Assembly: GCA_023429825.1 (NCBI GenBank)
Contig: JAEZDC010000102.1
Coordinates: 1-28,393, forward strand
Reading direction: 5' to 3'
Source of the DNA: Bacteroidota bacterium
GTDB taxonomy: Bacteria; Bacteroidota; Bacteroidia; Chitinophagales; Chitinophagaceae
Length of the DNA stretch: 28,393 nucleotides
Made by a program: the position numbers and the translations under genes. How positions within the stretch are numbered: the first letter of the stretch is position 1; the number at the start of each line of letters is the position of its first letter. The notes under the pieces are model-generated. The model was not told the origin of the DNA. It did not search any database and saw only the letters and a program-made list of their open reading frames with translations. Below are positions 7,554 through 16,237 of this stretch, piece after piece.

Positions 7554-10500
7554 CTAAAGATTCTTCAGTGTGTTCAACCGGTTCCAGCGCACTGCTTTCA
7601 TTTCTTCGGCTTGTGTAAGGAAGTCTTCTGCCAGAATAGGATCTTTTTGCTGAATTACTTTGAACCTGTTCTCGTGATACATGAACTCACTGAGCGGGAT
7701 AGAAGGATCTTTTGAATCGATCACAAATCTTTGTCCCTGCGGCTTTGTTGGATTGTAGTGGAACAAAGGCCAGTAACCACTTTTTACTGCGAAGTCCTGC
7801 TCCATGGCTCCCTTGCTGATATCGATACCATGTGCAATGCAATGGCTGTATGCGATGATGAGTGAAGGACCAGGATATGCTTCTGCTTCTAATATTGTTC
7901 TTAACGTATGGGCATCATTGGCACCCATGGCGATCTGTGCAACGTAAGCTGTACCGTGTGCGATCGCTTGAAGTGCAAGATCTTTTTTGCCAGTCGTTTT
8001 TCCATTAACGGAGAACTTGGCACTTGCACCTATTGGAGTTGATTTGGATTTTTGTCCGCCGGTATTACTGTACACTTCTGTATCCAGTACAAGTATGTTG
8101 ATGTTTTCGCCGGTAGATAAGATGTGATCCAATCCGCCATAACCGATATCATACGCCCAGCCGTCACCACCGATGATCCAGACAGATTTATCTGTGAGGA
8201 AGTCTGCGATATGCAAAAGGTTGTTTGCAGCTACAGTATTCAGTTGCTCTAAACGGTGTTTCAGTTCTTTTACATACTCCCGTTTGATCTTCACTTCTGC
8301 TTCAGTATTCTCTGCGGCATTGATGATGGATGTTGCTAAGTCTTCACCTATCTCAGTGCTTAACACGGTGAGCAATCTTTCGGCTGTTTCCCTTTTCTTT
8401 TGATTGGCTAATCGTAATCCCAAGCCAAACTCTGCATTGTCTTCAAAAAGAGAGTTAGCCCATGCTGGTCCTATGCCATCTGCATTCTTCGTCCATGGAG
8501 TAGTGGGTAAGTTACCACCGAAGATCGACGAACAACCTGTTGCATTTGCCACTACCATCTTTTCACCGAACAATTGTGTGATTAGTTTGATGTAAGGCGT
8601 TTCACCACAACCACTGCATGCGCCGCTGAACTCGAACAGTGGTTGTAAGAACTGAGAACCTTTTACAGTATTCTTGTTCACTTTTGTTCTGTCAACTTCC
8701 GGAAGTGATAAGAAGAAATCCCAGTTCTTTTTCTCTTCTTCCTGGAAAGGTGTTTTATCGTAGAGATTGATGGCTTTGTGATACGCATCTGTCTTACTTG
8801 CAATCGGACAATATTCAACACATAAATTACATCCTGTACAATCTTCTGTTGACACCTGTAAAGTGTAAGCCTGTGTTGTTTTATCCCATTCTTTTCCGAT
8901 CGGGTCAACGTATTTGAAAGTAGCAGGTGCATCTTTCAATAATTCTTTATCATACACTTTCGGACGAATCGCTGCATGGGGACAGATGAGATAACATTTA
9001 CCGCACTGCGTACAAAGTGAAGTATCCCACACAGGAACTGCATCAGCGATGTTTCTCTTTTCCCATTTAGTTGTGCCCGAAGGATACGTTCCGTCTGCAG
9101 GAAAAGCACTGACAGGAAGATCATCTCCTTCACCAGCTATGATCTTTGCCAAAACGTTCTTCACAAAGTCCGGCGCTCCAGCCGGAACGGTATCCTCGAG
9201 GGGCTTATTGCCTATCTTATATTGAGAGTAGTCAATTTCATATAGTCCTTCCAAAGATTTATCAACTGCCACATAATTCTTCTGAACTACCGCATCACCT
9301 TTCTTCCAGTACGTATCATAGATCGCTTCTTTGATCTTAGCGATTGCCTCTTCTTTGGGAAGAATATTGCTGATCGCAAAGAAGCAGGTTTGGAGAATGG
9401 TGTTGATGCGGTTGCCCATGCCTGTCTCTTTGGCGACAGCGTAGGCATTGATGGTATAGAACTTCAATTCTTTTTCAATGATCTCTTCCTGTATCTTCTT
9501 CGGAAGATGATCCCACACTTCCTCTTTGTTGTAAGGGGCGTTAAGTAAGAAGGTGGCGCCATGCTCAGCATCTTTCAGTATATCAAACTTGCTTAAGTAA
9601 TTGAAGTGATGGCAGGCGACGAAGTTTGCCGAGCTGATGAGATAGGTTGATTGAATGGGCCTCTTACCAAATCTTAAATGGGATACAGTGAGTGAACCGG
9701 ACTTCTTTGAATCATATACAAAGTAGCCTTGTATATAGTTGTCGGTCTTTTTACCAATGATCTTTATTGAGTTTTTATTAGCACTGACTGTACCATCTGC
9801 ACCTAATCCAAAAAATAATCCCCTGAAGAGATGTTGTGCATCCAGTGTAAAACCTTTATCGTAATCAAGGCTTGAATAAGTGAGGTCATCTTTAATACCT
9901 ACGGTAAAATGATTGGTAGGAAAACTCTTATTGAGTTCGTCGAATATCGCTTTCACCATTGCAGGTGTGAACTCTTTTGAAGATAGACCGTATCGTCCAC
10001 CGATGATCTTTACATTGGTTCTGCCGTATTGCTGAAATGCGTTCACTACGTCCATGTACAATGGTTCGCCTAAACCATTGGGTTCTTTAGAGCGATCGAG
10101 CACTGCAATGCTTCGTACTGATGCTGGAATTGCATCGAGAAACGCTTTAATAGAAAATGGCCGATACAGTCTTATAATGATCACACCTACTCTTTCATCA
10201 GACTTGAGGAAGTCAACTGTTTCTTTAACAGCGCCGGCACCCGAACCCATGATGATGATGATACGTTCAGGTTGCGGATGACCATAGTATTCGTATAGTT
10301 TATATTGTCTTCCGGTGAGTTCAGCGAGTTGATCCATTTTTTCCTGTACAATAGAAGGCACTTTATCATAATAGATATTAGAAGCTTCCCTGTTCTGAAA
10401 ATAAACGTCAGGGTTTTGAGCAGTACCACGAATGAAAGGGTTGTTGGGAGATAAGGCTCTATCCCTATGTTGGTTCACTGCATCAAAATCGATCATGGCT

Positions 10501-11123
10501 TCGATCACTTCATCGTTCAGTACTTCCACTTCACTCAATTCATGCGACGTGCGAAAGCCATCAAACACATTTAAAAAAGGAATTCTTGCATTAAGTGTGG
10601 CGGAGTGACAGACCATTGCCATATCCATTACCTCCTGTGCATTATTACCGTATAGTTGTGCGAACCCTGTAGAACGAACACTCATCACATCTGAGTGATC
10701 ACCAAAGATGGACAATGCATGTGTTGCCAGCGCTCTTGCTGCCACATGTATAACGCAGGGTGTAAGTTCACCTGCTATCTTATACATGTTAGGTACCATT
10801 AATAGCAAACCTTGTGATGCAGTAAATGTGGTAGCTAAAGTTCCGCCCTGCAGCGCACCGTGCAATGTACCTGCTGCACCAGCTTCGGATTGCATTTCTA
10901 TAACTCTTGGAACGGTACTGAATATATTCTTAATGCCTGCTGCACTCCATTCATCTGCCCATTCGCCCATCGTAGAAGAAGGAGTAATGGGATAGATGGC
11001 AGCCACTTCGTTTGTTTTATAGGCAATGTATGCGGCAGCTTCATTACCATCCATTATGACCGTGTCGGGAGATTTTGCAGATACGGGTTTTGGTAAAACT
11101 TCGGGGCCTGGTACTGTATTCAT
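7554..11123 (-). CDS. nifJ: Pyruvate:ferredoxin (flavodoxin) oxidoreductase
   Basis: This 1189-residue homodimeric-type PFOR oxidatively decarboxylates pyruvate to acetyl-CoA and CO2 and passes electrons to ferredoxin or flavodoxin. Numbering from the ATG at 11123: YPITPSSTMGE (44-54) marks the pyrimidine-binding domain. Two ferredoxin-type clusters use C704/707/710/714 and C762/765/768/772. The TPP-proximal cluster uses C836 and C839 (ACSGCGE), C864 (ATGCSS) and C1095 (SHCIAHG). The TPP/Mg motif GGDGWAYDIGYGG begins at 985. All key residues seen are intact. The frame extends upstream to 11225, but the extra 34 residues are unlike the family and overlap an inverted repeat, so 11123 is preferred. 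The gene is divergent from the complex I operon and has its own terminator. Confidence 0.95.
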   Translation of the reverse strand: MNTVPGPEVLPKPVSAKSPDTVIMDGNEAAAYIAYKTNEVAAIYPITPSSTMGEWADEWSAAGIKNIFSTVPRVIEMQSEAGAAGTLHGALQGGTLATTFTASQGLLLMVPNMYKIAGELTPCVIHVAARALATHALSIFGDHSDVMSVRSTGFAQLYGNNAQEVMDMAMVCHSATLNARIPFLNVFDGFRTSHELSEVEVLNDEVIEAMIDFDAVNQHRDRALSPNNPFIRGTAQNPDVYFQNREASNIYYDKVPSIVQEKMDQLAELTGRQYKLYEYYGHPQPERIIIIMGSGAGAVKETVDFLKSDERVGVIIIRLYRPFSIKAFLDAIPASVRSIAVLDRSKEPNGLGEPLYMDVVNAFQQYGRTNVKIIGGRYGLSSKEFTPAMVKAIFDELNKSFPTNHFTVGIKDDLTYSSLDYDKGFTLDAQHLFRGLFFGLGADGTVSANKNSIKIIGKKTDNYIQGYFVYDSKKSGSLTVSHLRFGKRPIQSTYLISSANFVACHHFNYLSKFDILKDAEHGATFLLNAPYNKEEVWDHLPKKIQEEIIEKELKFYTINAYAVAKETGMGNRINTILQTCFFAISNILPKEEAIAKIKEAIYDTYWKKGDAVVQKNYVAVDKSLEGLYEIDYSQYKIGNKPLEDTVPAGAPDFVKNVLAKIIAGEGDDLPVSAFPADGTYPSGTTKWEKRNIADAVPVWDTSLCTQCGKCYLICPHAAIRPKVYDKELLKDAPATFKYVDPIGKEWDKTTQAYTLQVSTEDCTGCNLCVEYCPIASKTDAYHKAINLYDKTPFQEEEKKNWDFFLSLPEVDRTKVNKNTVKGSQFLQPLFEFSGACSGCGETPYIKLITQLFGEKMVVANATGCSSIFGGNLPTTPWTKNADGIGPAWANSLFEDNAEFGLGLRLANQKKRETAERLLTVLSTEIGEDLATSIINAAENTEAEVKIKREYVKELKHRLEQLNTVAANNLLHIADFLTDKSVWIIGGDGWAYDIGYGGLDHILSTGENINILVLDTEVYSNTGGQKSKSTPIGASAKFSVNGKTTGKKDLALQAIAHGTAYVAQIAMGANDAHTLRTILEAEAYPGPSLIIAYSHCIAHGIDISKGAMEQDFAVKSGYWPLFHYNPTKPQGQRFVIDSKDPSIPLSEFMYHENRFKVIQQKDPILAEDFLTQAEEMKAVRWNRLNTLKNL

Positions 11124-11127
11124 GTTA

Positions 11128-11160
11128 GTCTCGTTGAATGATTGGCTAGAATAACGAGAC
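11128..11160 (-). promoter_or_regulatory. Inverted repeat directly upstream of nifJ
   Basis: GTCTCGTT (11128-11135) and AACGAGAC (11153-11160) form a perfect 8-bp inverted repeat with a 17-base centre, starting 4 bases before the nifJ ATG. It could be a leader hairpin in nifJ mRNA or an operator. No function is shown. Its position argues against the longer nifJ start at 11225. Confidence 0.5.
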
Positions 11161-11309
11161 GAATGTATCCTGGAGCGAAGCGTATAAAGATGATGGTTGT
11201 CAGCAGGAAAGATGTTTATTCTCAATTATCATGTATAGATGATATCGAACATCTTTACAGTTGAGGAATATCAGTTATCAATATGGTATCCACAAGTACT
11301 TTTATTCCG

Positions 11310-11346
11310 TTGCTGACTTGAATATTTAGTTAGTATATTTAGTCAG
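11310..11346 (+). promoter_or_regulatory. Possible nuo operon promoter with a 13-bp-spaced direct repeat
   Basis: TTG at 11310-11312 is followed after 21 bases by TATATTTA (11334-11341), one mismatch from the Bacteroidota -7 element TAnnTTTG. The same stretch has a direct repeat, TATTTAGTTAG (11323-11333) and TATTTAGTCAG (11336-11346), offset by 13 bases. The ATG of nuoA lies at 11386. The 262-base gap between nifJ and nuoA must hold both divergent promoters; I see no convincing nifJ promoter. Confidence 0.3.
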
Positions 11347-11385
11347 TTACTTTTTTTCCGAGTAACATTCATCAAAACCGATACT

Positions 11386-11736
11386 ATGGGTGCCGTTTCT
11401 TTGATTGCATTGATCGTTGCCGGCGTAGCATTTGCTGTAGGCGGCATACTGGCAGGAAAGTTATTCACTAAACGATCTACGAATCCGCAAAAGGGCCAGC
11501 CATACGAATGCGGCATTCCAACGAATACCACTCCCTGGAACCAATTCAATGTAGGTTACTATTTATTCGCATTGTTGTTTCTCATTTTTGATGTAGAGCT
11601 CATCTTCATGTATCCCTGGGCTGTTGTAGTGAAGAAGGTTGGGCTGATTGCATTAGTTGAAATATTCATTTTCATATTCATCTTATTCATGGGCTTTTTA
11701 TACGCCCACAAAAAAGGAGCCCTGAAATGGATGTAA
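11386..11736 (+). CDS. nuoA: Complex I subunit A
   Basis: This 116-residue membrane subunit of the proton-pumping complex I helps link the peripheral arm to the membrane arm near the quinone site. Three transmembrane helices are evident (about 4-26, 55-77 and 85-107). The conserved loop YECGIP (40-45) includes Cys42, and FLIFDVEL (65-72) carries the acidic pair Asp69 and Glu71 expected in the second helix. Length is normal. It is the first gene of the operon, and its stop overlaps the nuoB start by 10 bases. Confidence 0.95.
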   Translation: MGAVSLIALIVAGVAFAVGGILAGKLFTKRSTNPQKGQPYECGIPTNTTPWNQFNVGYYLFALLFLIFDVELIFMYPWAVVVKKVGLIALVEIFIFIFILFMGFLYAHKKGALKWM

Positions 11737-12284
11737 GGAAACAGATAGTTGATAATAACAAAGATTTTCCCGGCAATATCATCCCGACCCCGGGTGGTGG
11801 TATTATAGCTTCATCTATACAGGATATAATGAACTGGGCCAGGTCTAATTCTCTCTGGCCTCTCACATTTGCTACAAGTTGTTGTGGCATTGAAATGATG
11901 AGTACGGCATCCGCTAAATATGATTTCTCACGGTTTGGTTTCGAAGTGGCAAGGGCTACACCACGACAGGCTGATGTGATCATTATTGCAGGAACGATCG
12001 TAAACAAAATGGCACCTGTGTTAAAAAGATTGTATGACCAGATGCCTGATCCGAAGTATGTAATTGCGATGGGTGCCTGTGCTATAAGCGGTGGCCCGTT
12101 TTTCTATAATACTTATTCAGTAGTAAAAGGAGCAGACCACGTGATACCGGTGGATGTATACATACCGGGGTGCCCTCCAAGACCAGAAGCGTTGTTACAT
12201 GCGTTGATCGCATTGCAGGAGAAGATCAAATTAGGATGGACGAGAGAGCAGATACGCCAAGAGAGTTTAGAGTTTAAAGTGTAG
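11727..12284 (+). CDS. nuoB: Complex I subunit B (cluster N2)
   Basis: This 185-residue protein holds the terminal [4Fe-4S] cluster N2 that reduces quinone. The tandem cysteines in TSCCGIEMM (Cys52 and Cys53), with Cys118 in GACAISGG and Cys149 in PGCPPRPE, supply the four ligands. The start ATG lies inside the end of nuoA, 8 bases after a GGAG that could act as Shine-Dalgarno, so translation is probably coupled. Cluster N2 ligands are complete, which supports a functional quinone reductase even though the NADH module is absent from the operon. Confidence 0.96.
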   Translation: MDVRKQIVDNNKDFPGNIIPTPGGGIIASSIQDIMNWARSNSLWPLTFATSCCGIEMMSTASAKYDFSRFGFEVARATPRQADVIIIAGTIVNKMAPVLKRLYDQMPDPKYVIAMGACAISGGPFFYNTYSVVKGADHVIPVDVYIPGCPPRPEALLHALIALQEKIKLGWTREQIRQESLEFKV

Positions 12285-12306
12285 AGTTATAATATTGAAA
12301 GTTAAT

Positions 12307-12358
12307 GTTTTGAGTTTATGTTTCCGCAACCTGGAACATTAAACACAAAACTCAAAAC
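12307..12358 (+). repeat. Palindromic element between nuoB and nuoC
   Basis: GTTTTGAGTT (12307-12316) pairs perfectly with AACTCAAAAC (12349-12358), and the flanking bases extend the pairing imperfectly. The loop includes GCAACCTGGAAC. It fills most of the 80-base gap and ends 6 bases before the nuoC ATG. A similar layout occurs before nuoH at 14023-14077, so it is a mobile or dispersed intergenic element and not a nuoC-specific signal. Confidence 0.75.
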
Positions 12359-12364
12359 CTGAAT

Positions 12365-12823
12365 ATGTTCAAAGAAGAGATAAAAGATTACATCACGCAG
12401 GTACAGCCGAACGCAAGAATAGATGATGCTACGTTTGAGTGGGTGAATGTATTTATTCAACCTTCTGAGTTTAGATCATTAATAGAGCAGCTTAGGCATG
12501 GCAGGTTCAATTTCGATTTTTTATTTTGTCTAACCTGCATCGACTGGAAAACAGAATTGTTTGTAGTATATCATCTCACTTCATCTGCAAACCGTGATAA
12601 TACCATCGTTGTGAAAGTTCAATTAAGTAAGGAGACGCCGAAAATTGAAACAGTATCGGATATCTGGAGAACGGCTGAATTTCATGAGAGAGAGGTGTAC
12701 GAGATGTTTGGTGTAACATTCCTGCATCATCCTGACCTGCGAAGATTGATACTAACAGATGATTTTGAAGGTTATCCTCTGCGGAAGGATTTTGAAGACC
12801 CGGTTAATATGATCAAATTATAA
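12365..12823 (+). CDS. nuoC: Complex I subunit C
   Basis: This 152-residue subunit of the connecting module of complex I corresponds to the 30-kDa subunit of mitochondria. The diagnostic C-terminal block is EREVYEMFGVTF, then HHPDLRRLILTDDFEG and YPLRKDF. It is separate from nuoD, unlike the nuoCD fusions of E. coli and Bacteroides-type operons. At 152 residues it is compact but carries the full conserved core. The nuoD start follows after 42 bases. Confidence 0.94.
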   Translation: MFKEEIKDYITQVQPNARIDDATFEWVNVFIQPSEFRSLIEQLRHGRFNFDFLFCLTCIDWKTELFVVYHLTSSANRDNTIVVKVQLSKETPKIETVSDIWRTAEFHEREVYEMFGVTFLHHPDLRRLILTDDFEGYPLRKDFEDPVNMIKL

Positions 12824-12865
12824 GTAGAAGTGATGATGAGAAAATATGTAATAAGGAAGTAAGCA

Positions 12866-14005
12866 ATGTACACAGAGACTGCAATATTAGAAAGATCGGA
12901 AAAAGCGATCGACGGTGAAGGGCAACTGGTGATCAATGTAGGTCCACAACACCCTGCTACGCATGGCGTGCTTCACCTGGTGATCACATTAAATGGTGAG
13001 ACGATCCAAAAGGTAGAACCGCACCTTGGATACATCCATCGTTCGATAGAGAAAATGTGTGAGAGCTTAACCTATCGCCAGTTCATTTATGTGACCAGCA
13101 GAATGGACTACCTCTCTGCGCATATTAATAATCATGCATGCGCATTAACGGTAGAGAAGGCGATGCAGGTAGAAGTTCCGCTAAGAGCACAATATATCCG
13201 TGTGATCATGGATGAGTTAACGAGAATTGCATCACACGAATTATGGTGGGGAGCAATGGCAATGGATATTGGTGCCTTTACTCCATTTTTCCATGCTTTC
13301 AGAGAACGGGAATTCATTACCGATATCATGGAAGAGAATTGTGGTACACGGCTCACGATGAATTATATCTGCCCGGGCGGTGTAGTAGCAGATGTACAAC
13401 CCAATTTTCAGCAGAAAGTAAAAGAATTCATTTCGCTGTTCAAAAGAAAGATACATGAGTATGACGAACTGGTGACAGGTAATATCATTTTCCAGAACCG
13501 GATGAAACGAGTGGGTGTGCTCTCAAAAGAAGATGCCATCTCTTATGGTGTAACAGGTCCTTCAGGAAGAGCCAGTGGATTCAGTTGCGATATCAGGAAG
13601 CATGTTCCCTATGAGCTATACGATCAAATACAATTTGATGAAGTGCTGGAAACAGCCGGAGACTCTTTCGCCAGGTATATGGTGCGAATGAGAGAGATGA
13701 AGGAGTCAGTTAAGATATTAGAGCAACTGATCGATAACATTCCTGATGGTGATTTCCAGGCGAAAACAAAAGCCGTATTGAAACCACCCAAAGGAGAGTT
13801 CTATTCGAGAGTGGAAACGGCAAGAGGAGAGTTAGGTGTGTACATAGTGAGTGAAGGCGGAACTACGCCATACAGGATAAAATTTCGTTCGCCCGGTTTC
13901 TCTAACCTTTCTGCATTAGATCATATGGTGAGAGGCAGCAAGATCGGAGACCTTATGGCAACGATGGGAACGCTGGACCTGGTGATACCGGACATTGATA
14001 GATAA
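12866..14005 (+). CDS. nuoD: Complex I subunit D (quinone-site subunit)
   Basis: This 379-residue protein, the 49-kDa subunit homologue, forms the quinone cavity with NuoB. GPQHPATHGVLHL (26-38) carries His29 and His33, and MDYLSAHINNH (80-90) carries Tyr82, the position of the quinone-headgroup tyrosine. The C-terminal part ends with GTLDLVIPDIDR, typical of the family. Unlike the related hydrogenase large subunits, the C-terminus has no DPC-type cysteine motif, so this is complex I and not an energy-converting hydrogenase. In 14-gene operons nuoE, nuoF and nuoG commonly follow; here the next gene is nuoH. Confidence 0.96.
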   Translation: MYTETAILERSEKAIDGEGQLVINVGPQHPATHGVLHLVITLNGETIQKVEPHLGYIHRSIEKMCESLTYRQFIYVTSRMDYLSAHINNHACALTVEKAMQVEVPLRAQYIRVIMDELTRIASHELWWGAMAMDIGAFTPFFHAFREREFITDIMEENCGTRLTMNYICPGGVVADVQPNFQQKVKEFISLFKRKIHEYDELVTGNIIFQNRMKRVGVLSKEDAISYGVTGPSGRASGFSCDIRKHVPYELYDQIQFDEVLETAGDSFARYMVRMREMKESVKILEQLIDNIPDGDFQAKTKAVLKPPKGEFYSRVETARGELGVYIVSEGGTTPYRIKFRSPGFSNLSALDHMVRGSKIGDLMATMGTLDLVIPDIDR

Positions 14006-14022
14006 CGGAGTTCAAAGTTTTG

Positions 14023-14077
14023 AGTTCGTAGTGTATAGTTGAACGAACGCAAAACCCGGAACCATAAACTACCAACT
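14023..14077 (+). repeat. Palindromic element between nuoD and nuoH
   Basis: An 18-base arm at 14023-14040 (AGTTCGTAGTGTATAGTT) pairs with AACCATAAACTACCAACT at 14060-14077 at 15 of 18 positions. The loop contains GCAAAACCCGGAAC, which resembles the loop of the 12307-12358 element. It occupies the nuoD-nuoH junction, where nuoEFG would be expected, and ends 3 bases before the nuoH ATG. No remnant of nuoE, nuoF or nuoG can be seen in these 75 bases. Confidence 0.75.
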
Positions 14078-14080
14078 GAC

Positions 14081-15157
14081 ATGTTTAGTTTAAAAGGCAT
14101 AACGAACGCAATACAGGAATGGCTTTATAGCACATTTACTCCCACATGGGCTTTGATCTTTCAATGCGTGATCGTGATATTGCTTGCCATTACATTGTTC
14201 GCTGTACTGGGATTAGTGCTTGTATACATGGAAAGAAAAGTAGCGGCGGCTATGCAGATAAGGGTGGGCCCAAACAGGGTAGGGCCGATGGGGATATTTC
14301 AAACTTCTGCTGATACGCTGAAGTTGATCATTAAAGAAGGCTTTACACCTGATGGGGCAGATAAGTTTCTTTTTAATGTAGCGCCCATTATTGTGATCAT
14401 AGTATCTATGTTATTGTTAGCGCCTATTGCTTTTGCAGATGGTTTTCAAATCTGGGACGTGAACATCGGTGTATTATACGTTACCGCTATTTCATCATTG
14501 GGGGTTATCGGAATACTTATGGCGGGATGGGCAAGCAATAATAAATACTCTTTGCTGGGCGCAATGAGAAGTGGCGCACAGATCGTAAGCTATGAGTTGA
14601 GCGCAGGGCTATCTATTCTTTCCATCATTGTATTAACGGGCAGTCTGCAGATCAGCGAGATCGTAGCATCGCAGGCTGATGGCTGGTGGTTGTTCAAAGG
14701 ACATATACCGGCGATCATTGCTTTCATCATTTTCATTATTGCTGTGACTGCCGAGACCAACAGGGCACCATTCGACCTGGCCGAAGCGGAGAGTGAACTT
14801 ACTGCAGGCTTTCATACAGAGTATTCAGGAATGAAGTTCGCTTTGTTCTTCCTGGCTGAATACATTAACATATTTATTGTATGTGCGATCGGTGCTACGT
14901 TATTCTTAGGCGGATGGATGCCATTGCATATTGGTAATTGGGAAGGTTTCAACCGGGTGATGGATTGGTTCCCGGGAGTGGTGTGGTTTTTTGGCAAAAC
15001 GTTTTTCCTCATCTTTTTGATCATGTGGTTCAGGTGGACTTTCCCGAGACTAAGAGGTGATCAGCTATTGAATTTAGAATGGAAATATTTATTGCCGATC
15101 AGTTTGTTCAATCTTTTACTAATGACAGTGATCGCTATTCTCGGATGGCATTTTTAA
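14081..15157 (+). CDS. nuoH: Complex I subunit H
   Basis: This 358-residue membrane subunit forms the base of the quinone chamber and the start of the proton path. The ATG at 14081 (MFSLKG) is chosen; the frame extends to a TTG at 14039, but those 14 extra residues come from the intergenic palindrome. About eight transmembrane helices are evident. Conserved segments include MQIRVGPNRVGP, MRSGAQIVSYELSAGLSI and the acidic loop TNRAPFDLAEAESELTAGF, which carries the charged residues linking quinone reduction to pumping. Length is slightly above the E. coli form. nuoI follows after 12 bases. Confidence 0.95.
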   Translation: MFSLKGITNAIQEWLYSTFTPTWALIFQCVIVILLAITLFAVLGLVLVYMERKVAAAMQIRVGPNRVGPMGIFQTSADTLKLIIKEGFTPDGADKFLFNVAPIIVIIVSMLLLAPIAFADGFQIWDVNIGVLYVTAISSLGVIGILMAGWASNNKYSLLGAMRSGAQIVSYELSAGLSILSIIVLTGSLQISEIVASQADGWWLFKGHIPAIIAFIIFIIAVTAETNRAPFDLAEAESELTAGFHTEYSGMKFALFFLAEYINIFIVCAIGATLFLGGWMPLHIGNWEGFNRVMDWFPGVVWFFGKTFFLIFLIMWFRWTFPRLRGDQLLNLEWKYLLPISLFNLLLMTVIAILGWHF

Positions 15158-15169
15158 AATATACAGCTA

Positions 15170-15646
15170 ATGTTTATTAAGGAATACATATCGGACATTT
15201 TTCAAGCGACGAAATCATTGTGGACAGGAATGCGTAGAACAGGTTACTATTTTGTTCGTCCGAAGGAAGTGATCACAGAACAATATCCAGACAACAGGGA
15301 TACATTGAAGATGCATGAACGTTTTCGGGGTGAAGTGATCATGCCGCATGATGAAAACAATGAACACGCATGTACAGGATGTACTGCATGTGAACTCGCC
15401 TGTCCGAATGCAACTATCAAGATCATCACGAAGTTCGATATCACCCCGGAAGGAAAAAAGAAAAAAGCATTGGACACTTTCGTTTATCATCTTGAATTAT
15501 GTACGATGTGTAATTTATGTGTGCAGGCCTGTCCGACCGATGCGATCAAGATGGGACAGGACTTTGAACATAGTGTGTTTGACAGGAGCAGGTTATTGAA
15601 GACATTAAATAATCCGGGATCTAAAATCAGGGAGGGAATTGAATAA
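15170..15646 (+). CDS. nuoI: Complex I subunit I (two [4Fe-4S] clusters, N6a/N6b)
   Basis: This 158-residue 2x[4Fe-4S] ferredoxin-like subunit passes electrons to cluster N2. Ligands are C68/71/74/78 (CTGCTACELAC) and C111/114/117/121 (CTMCNLCVQAC), each with the usual Pro after the fourth cysteine. With nuoG missing from the operon, this subunit would be the first cluster-bearing contact for an electron donor such as ferredoxin, which is inference. The stop overlaps the nuoJ start (TAATG). Confidence 0.95.
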   Translation: MFIKEYISDIFQATKSLWTGMRRTGYYFVRPKEVITEQYPDNRDTLKMHERFRGEVIMPHDENNEHACTGCTACELACPNATIKIITKFDITPEGKKKKALDTFVYHLELCTMCNLCVQACPTDAIKMGQDFEHSVFDRSRLLKTLNNPGSKIREGIE

Positions 15647-16236
15647 TGGAAGCATCTGCAATTATATTCTATGCGATCTCTGCTTTCCTGCTTGGCACTG
15701 GATTGCTGGCCGTTACTTCGAGAAAGATATTCCGATCAGCGATCTGGTTGTTATTTTCTTTAGTTGGAATTGCGGCATTGTATTTCTGGATGGCGGTTGA
15801 ATTTGTTGCCGCGGTACAGATCATCGTATATGTGGGAGGTATCGTAGTACTCATCATCTTTTCCATTTTTCTTACACAGCAAAGCGGTGAAAAGATGCCG
15901 AAACAGAAATGGACAAAGACATTATTCTCTGCCTTGGCTGCTTTGTTTGGATTGGGTTTTACATTCAATCTTATCAATGAATATGGATTCTCTACTACGC
16001 CGAAGGTATTCACTCCAACAGTGGATCAAATCGGTACGCAGATGCTGAGTACTACAGAACATGGCTTCATACTTCCTTTTGAAGTAGTGAGCTTTTTACT
16101 ACTGGCAGCAATGATCGGTTGTATCGTGATAGCGATGAAAGCACCTGCAGAAAATAAAACAGCTACAGACGATACATCAACTGAAAGAAAGGGAACAGTA
16201 ACAATTATTTCTAAACCTGAAAGCGTGGAGGTGTAA
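15646..16236 (+). CDS. nuoJ: Complex I subunit J
   Basis: This 196-residue membrane subunit has five predicted helices: four in residues 1-105 and one near 140-162. The third region, VAAVQIIVYVGGIVVLIIF, matches the conserved TM3 of the ND6 family, which includes a pi-bulge. The C-terminal 30 residues are hydrophilic and rich in Thr and Glu. GGAGGG at 15631-15636 lies 9 bases before the start, an unusually good Shine-Dalgarno for this phylum, and the start overlaps the nuoI stop by one base. nuoK begins one base after its stop. Confidence 0.93.
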   Translation: MEASAIIFYAISAFLLGTGLLAVTSRKIFRSAIWLLFSLVGIAALYFWMAVEFVAAVQIIVYVGGIVVLIIFSIFLTQQSGEKMPKQKWTKTLFSALAALFGLGFTFNLINEYGFSTTPKVFTPTVDQIGTQMLSTTEHGFILPFEVVSFLLLAAMIGCIVIAMKAPAENKTATDDTSTERKGTVTIISKPESVEV

Positions 16237-16237
16237 T

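Noticed and set aside
7533..7715. 60-codon open frame on the plus strand
   Set aside because: It overlaps the 3' end of nifJ on the opposite strand and has no supporting features.
11124..11225. Upstream extension of nifJ by 34 codons
   Set aside because: The extension does not resemble the PFOR N-terminus, spans the 11128-11160 inverted repeat, and the ATG at 11123 gives the usual length.
12866..14005. Energy-converting hydrogenase large subunit instead of NuoD
   Set aside because: The nickel-ligand cysteine motifs of hydrogenases are absent, and the full nuoA-N membrane set accompanies the gene.
14039..14080. TTG start extending nuoH by 14 codons
   Set aside because: The extension is encoded by the intergenic palindrome; the ATG at 14081 fits the family N-terminus.
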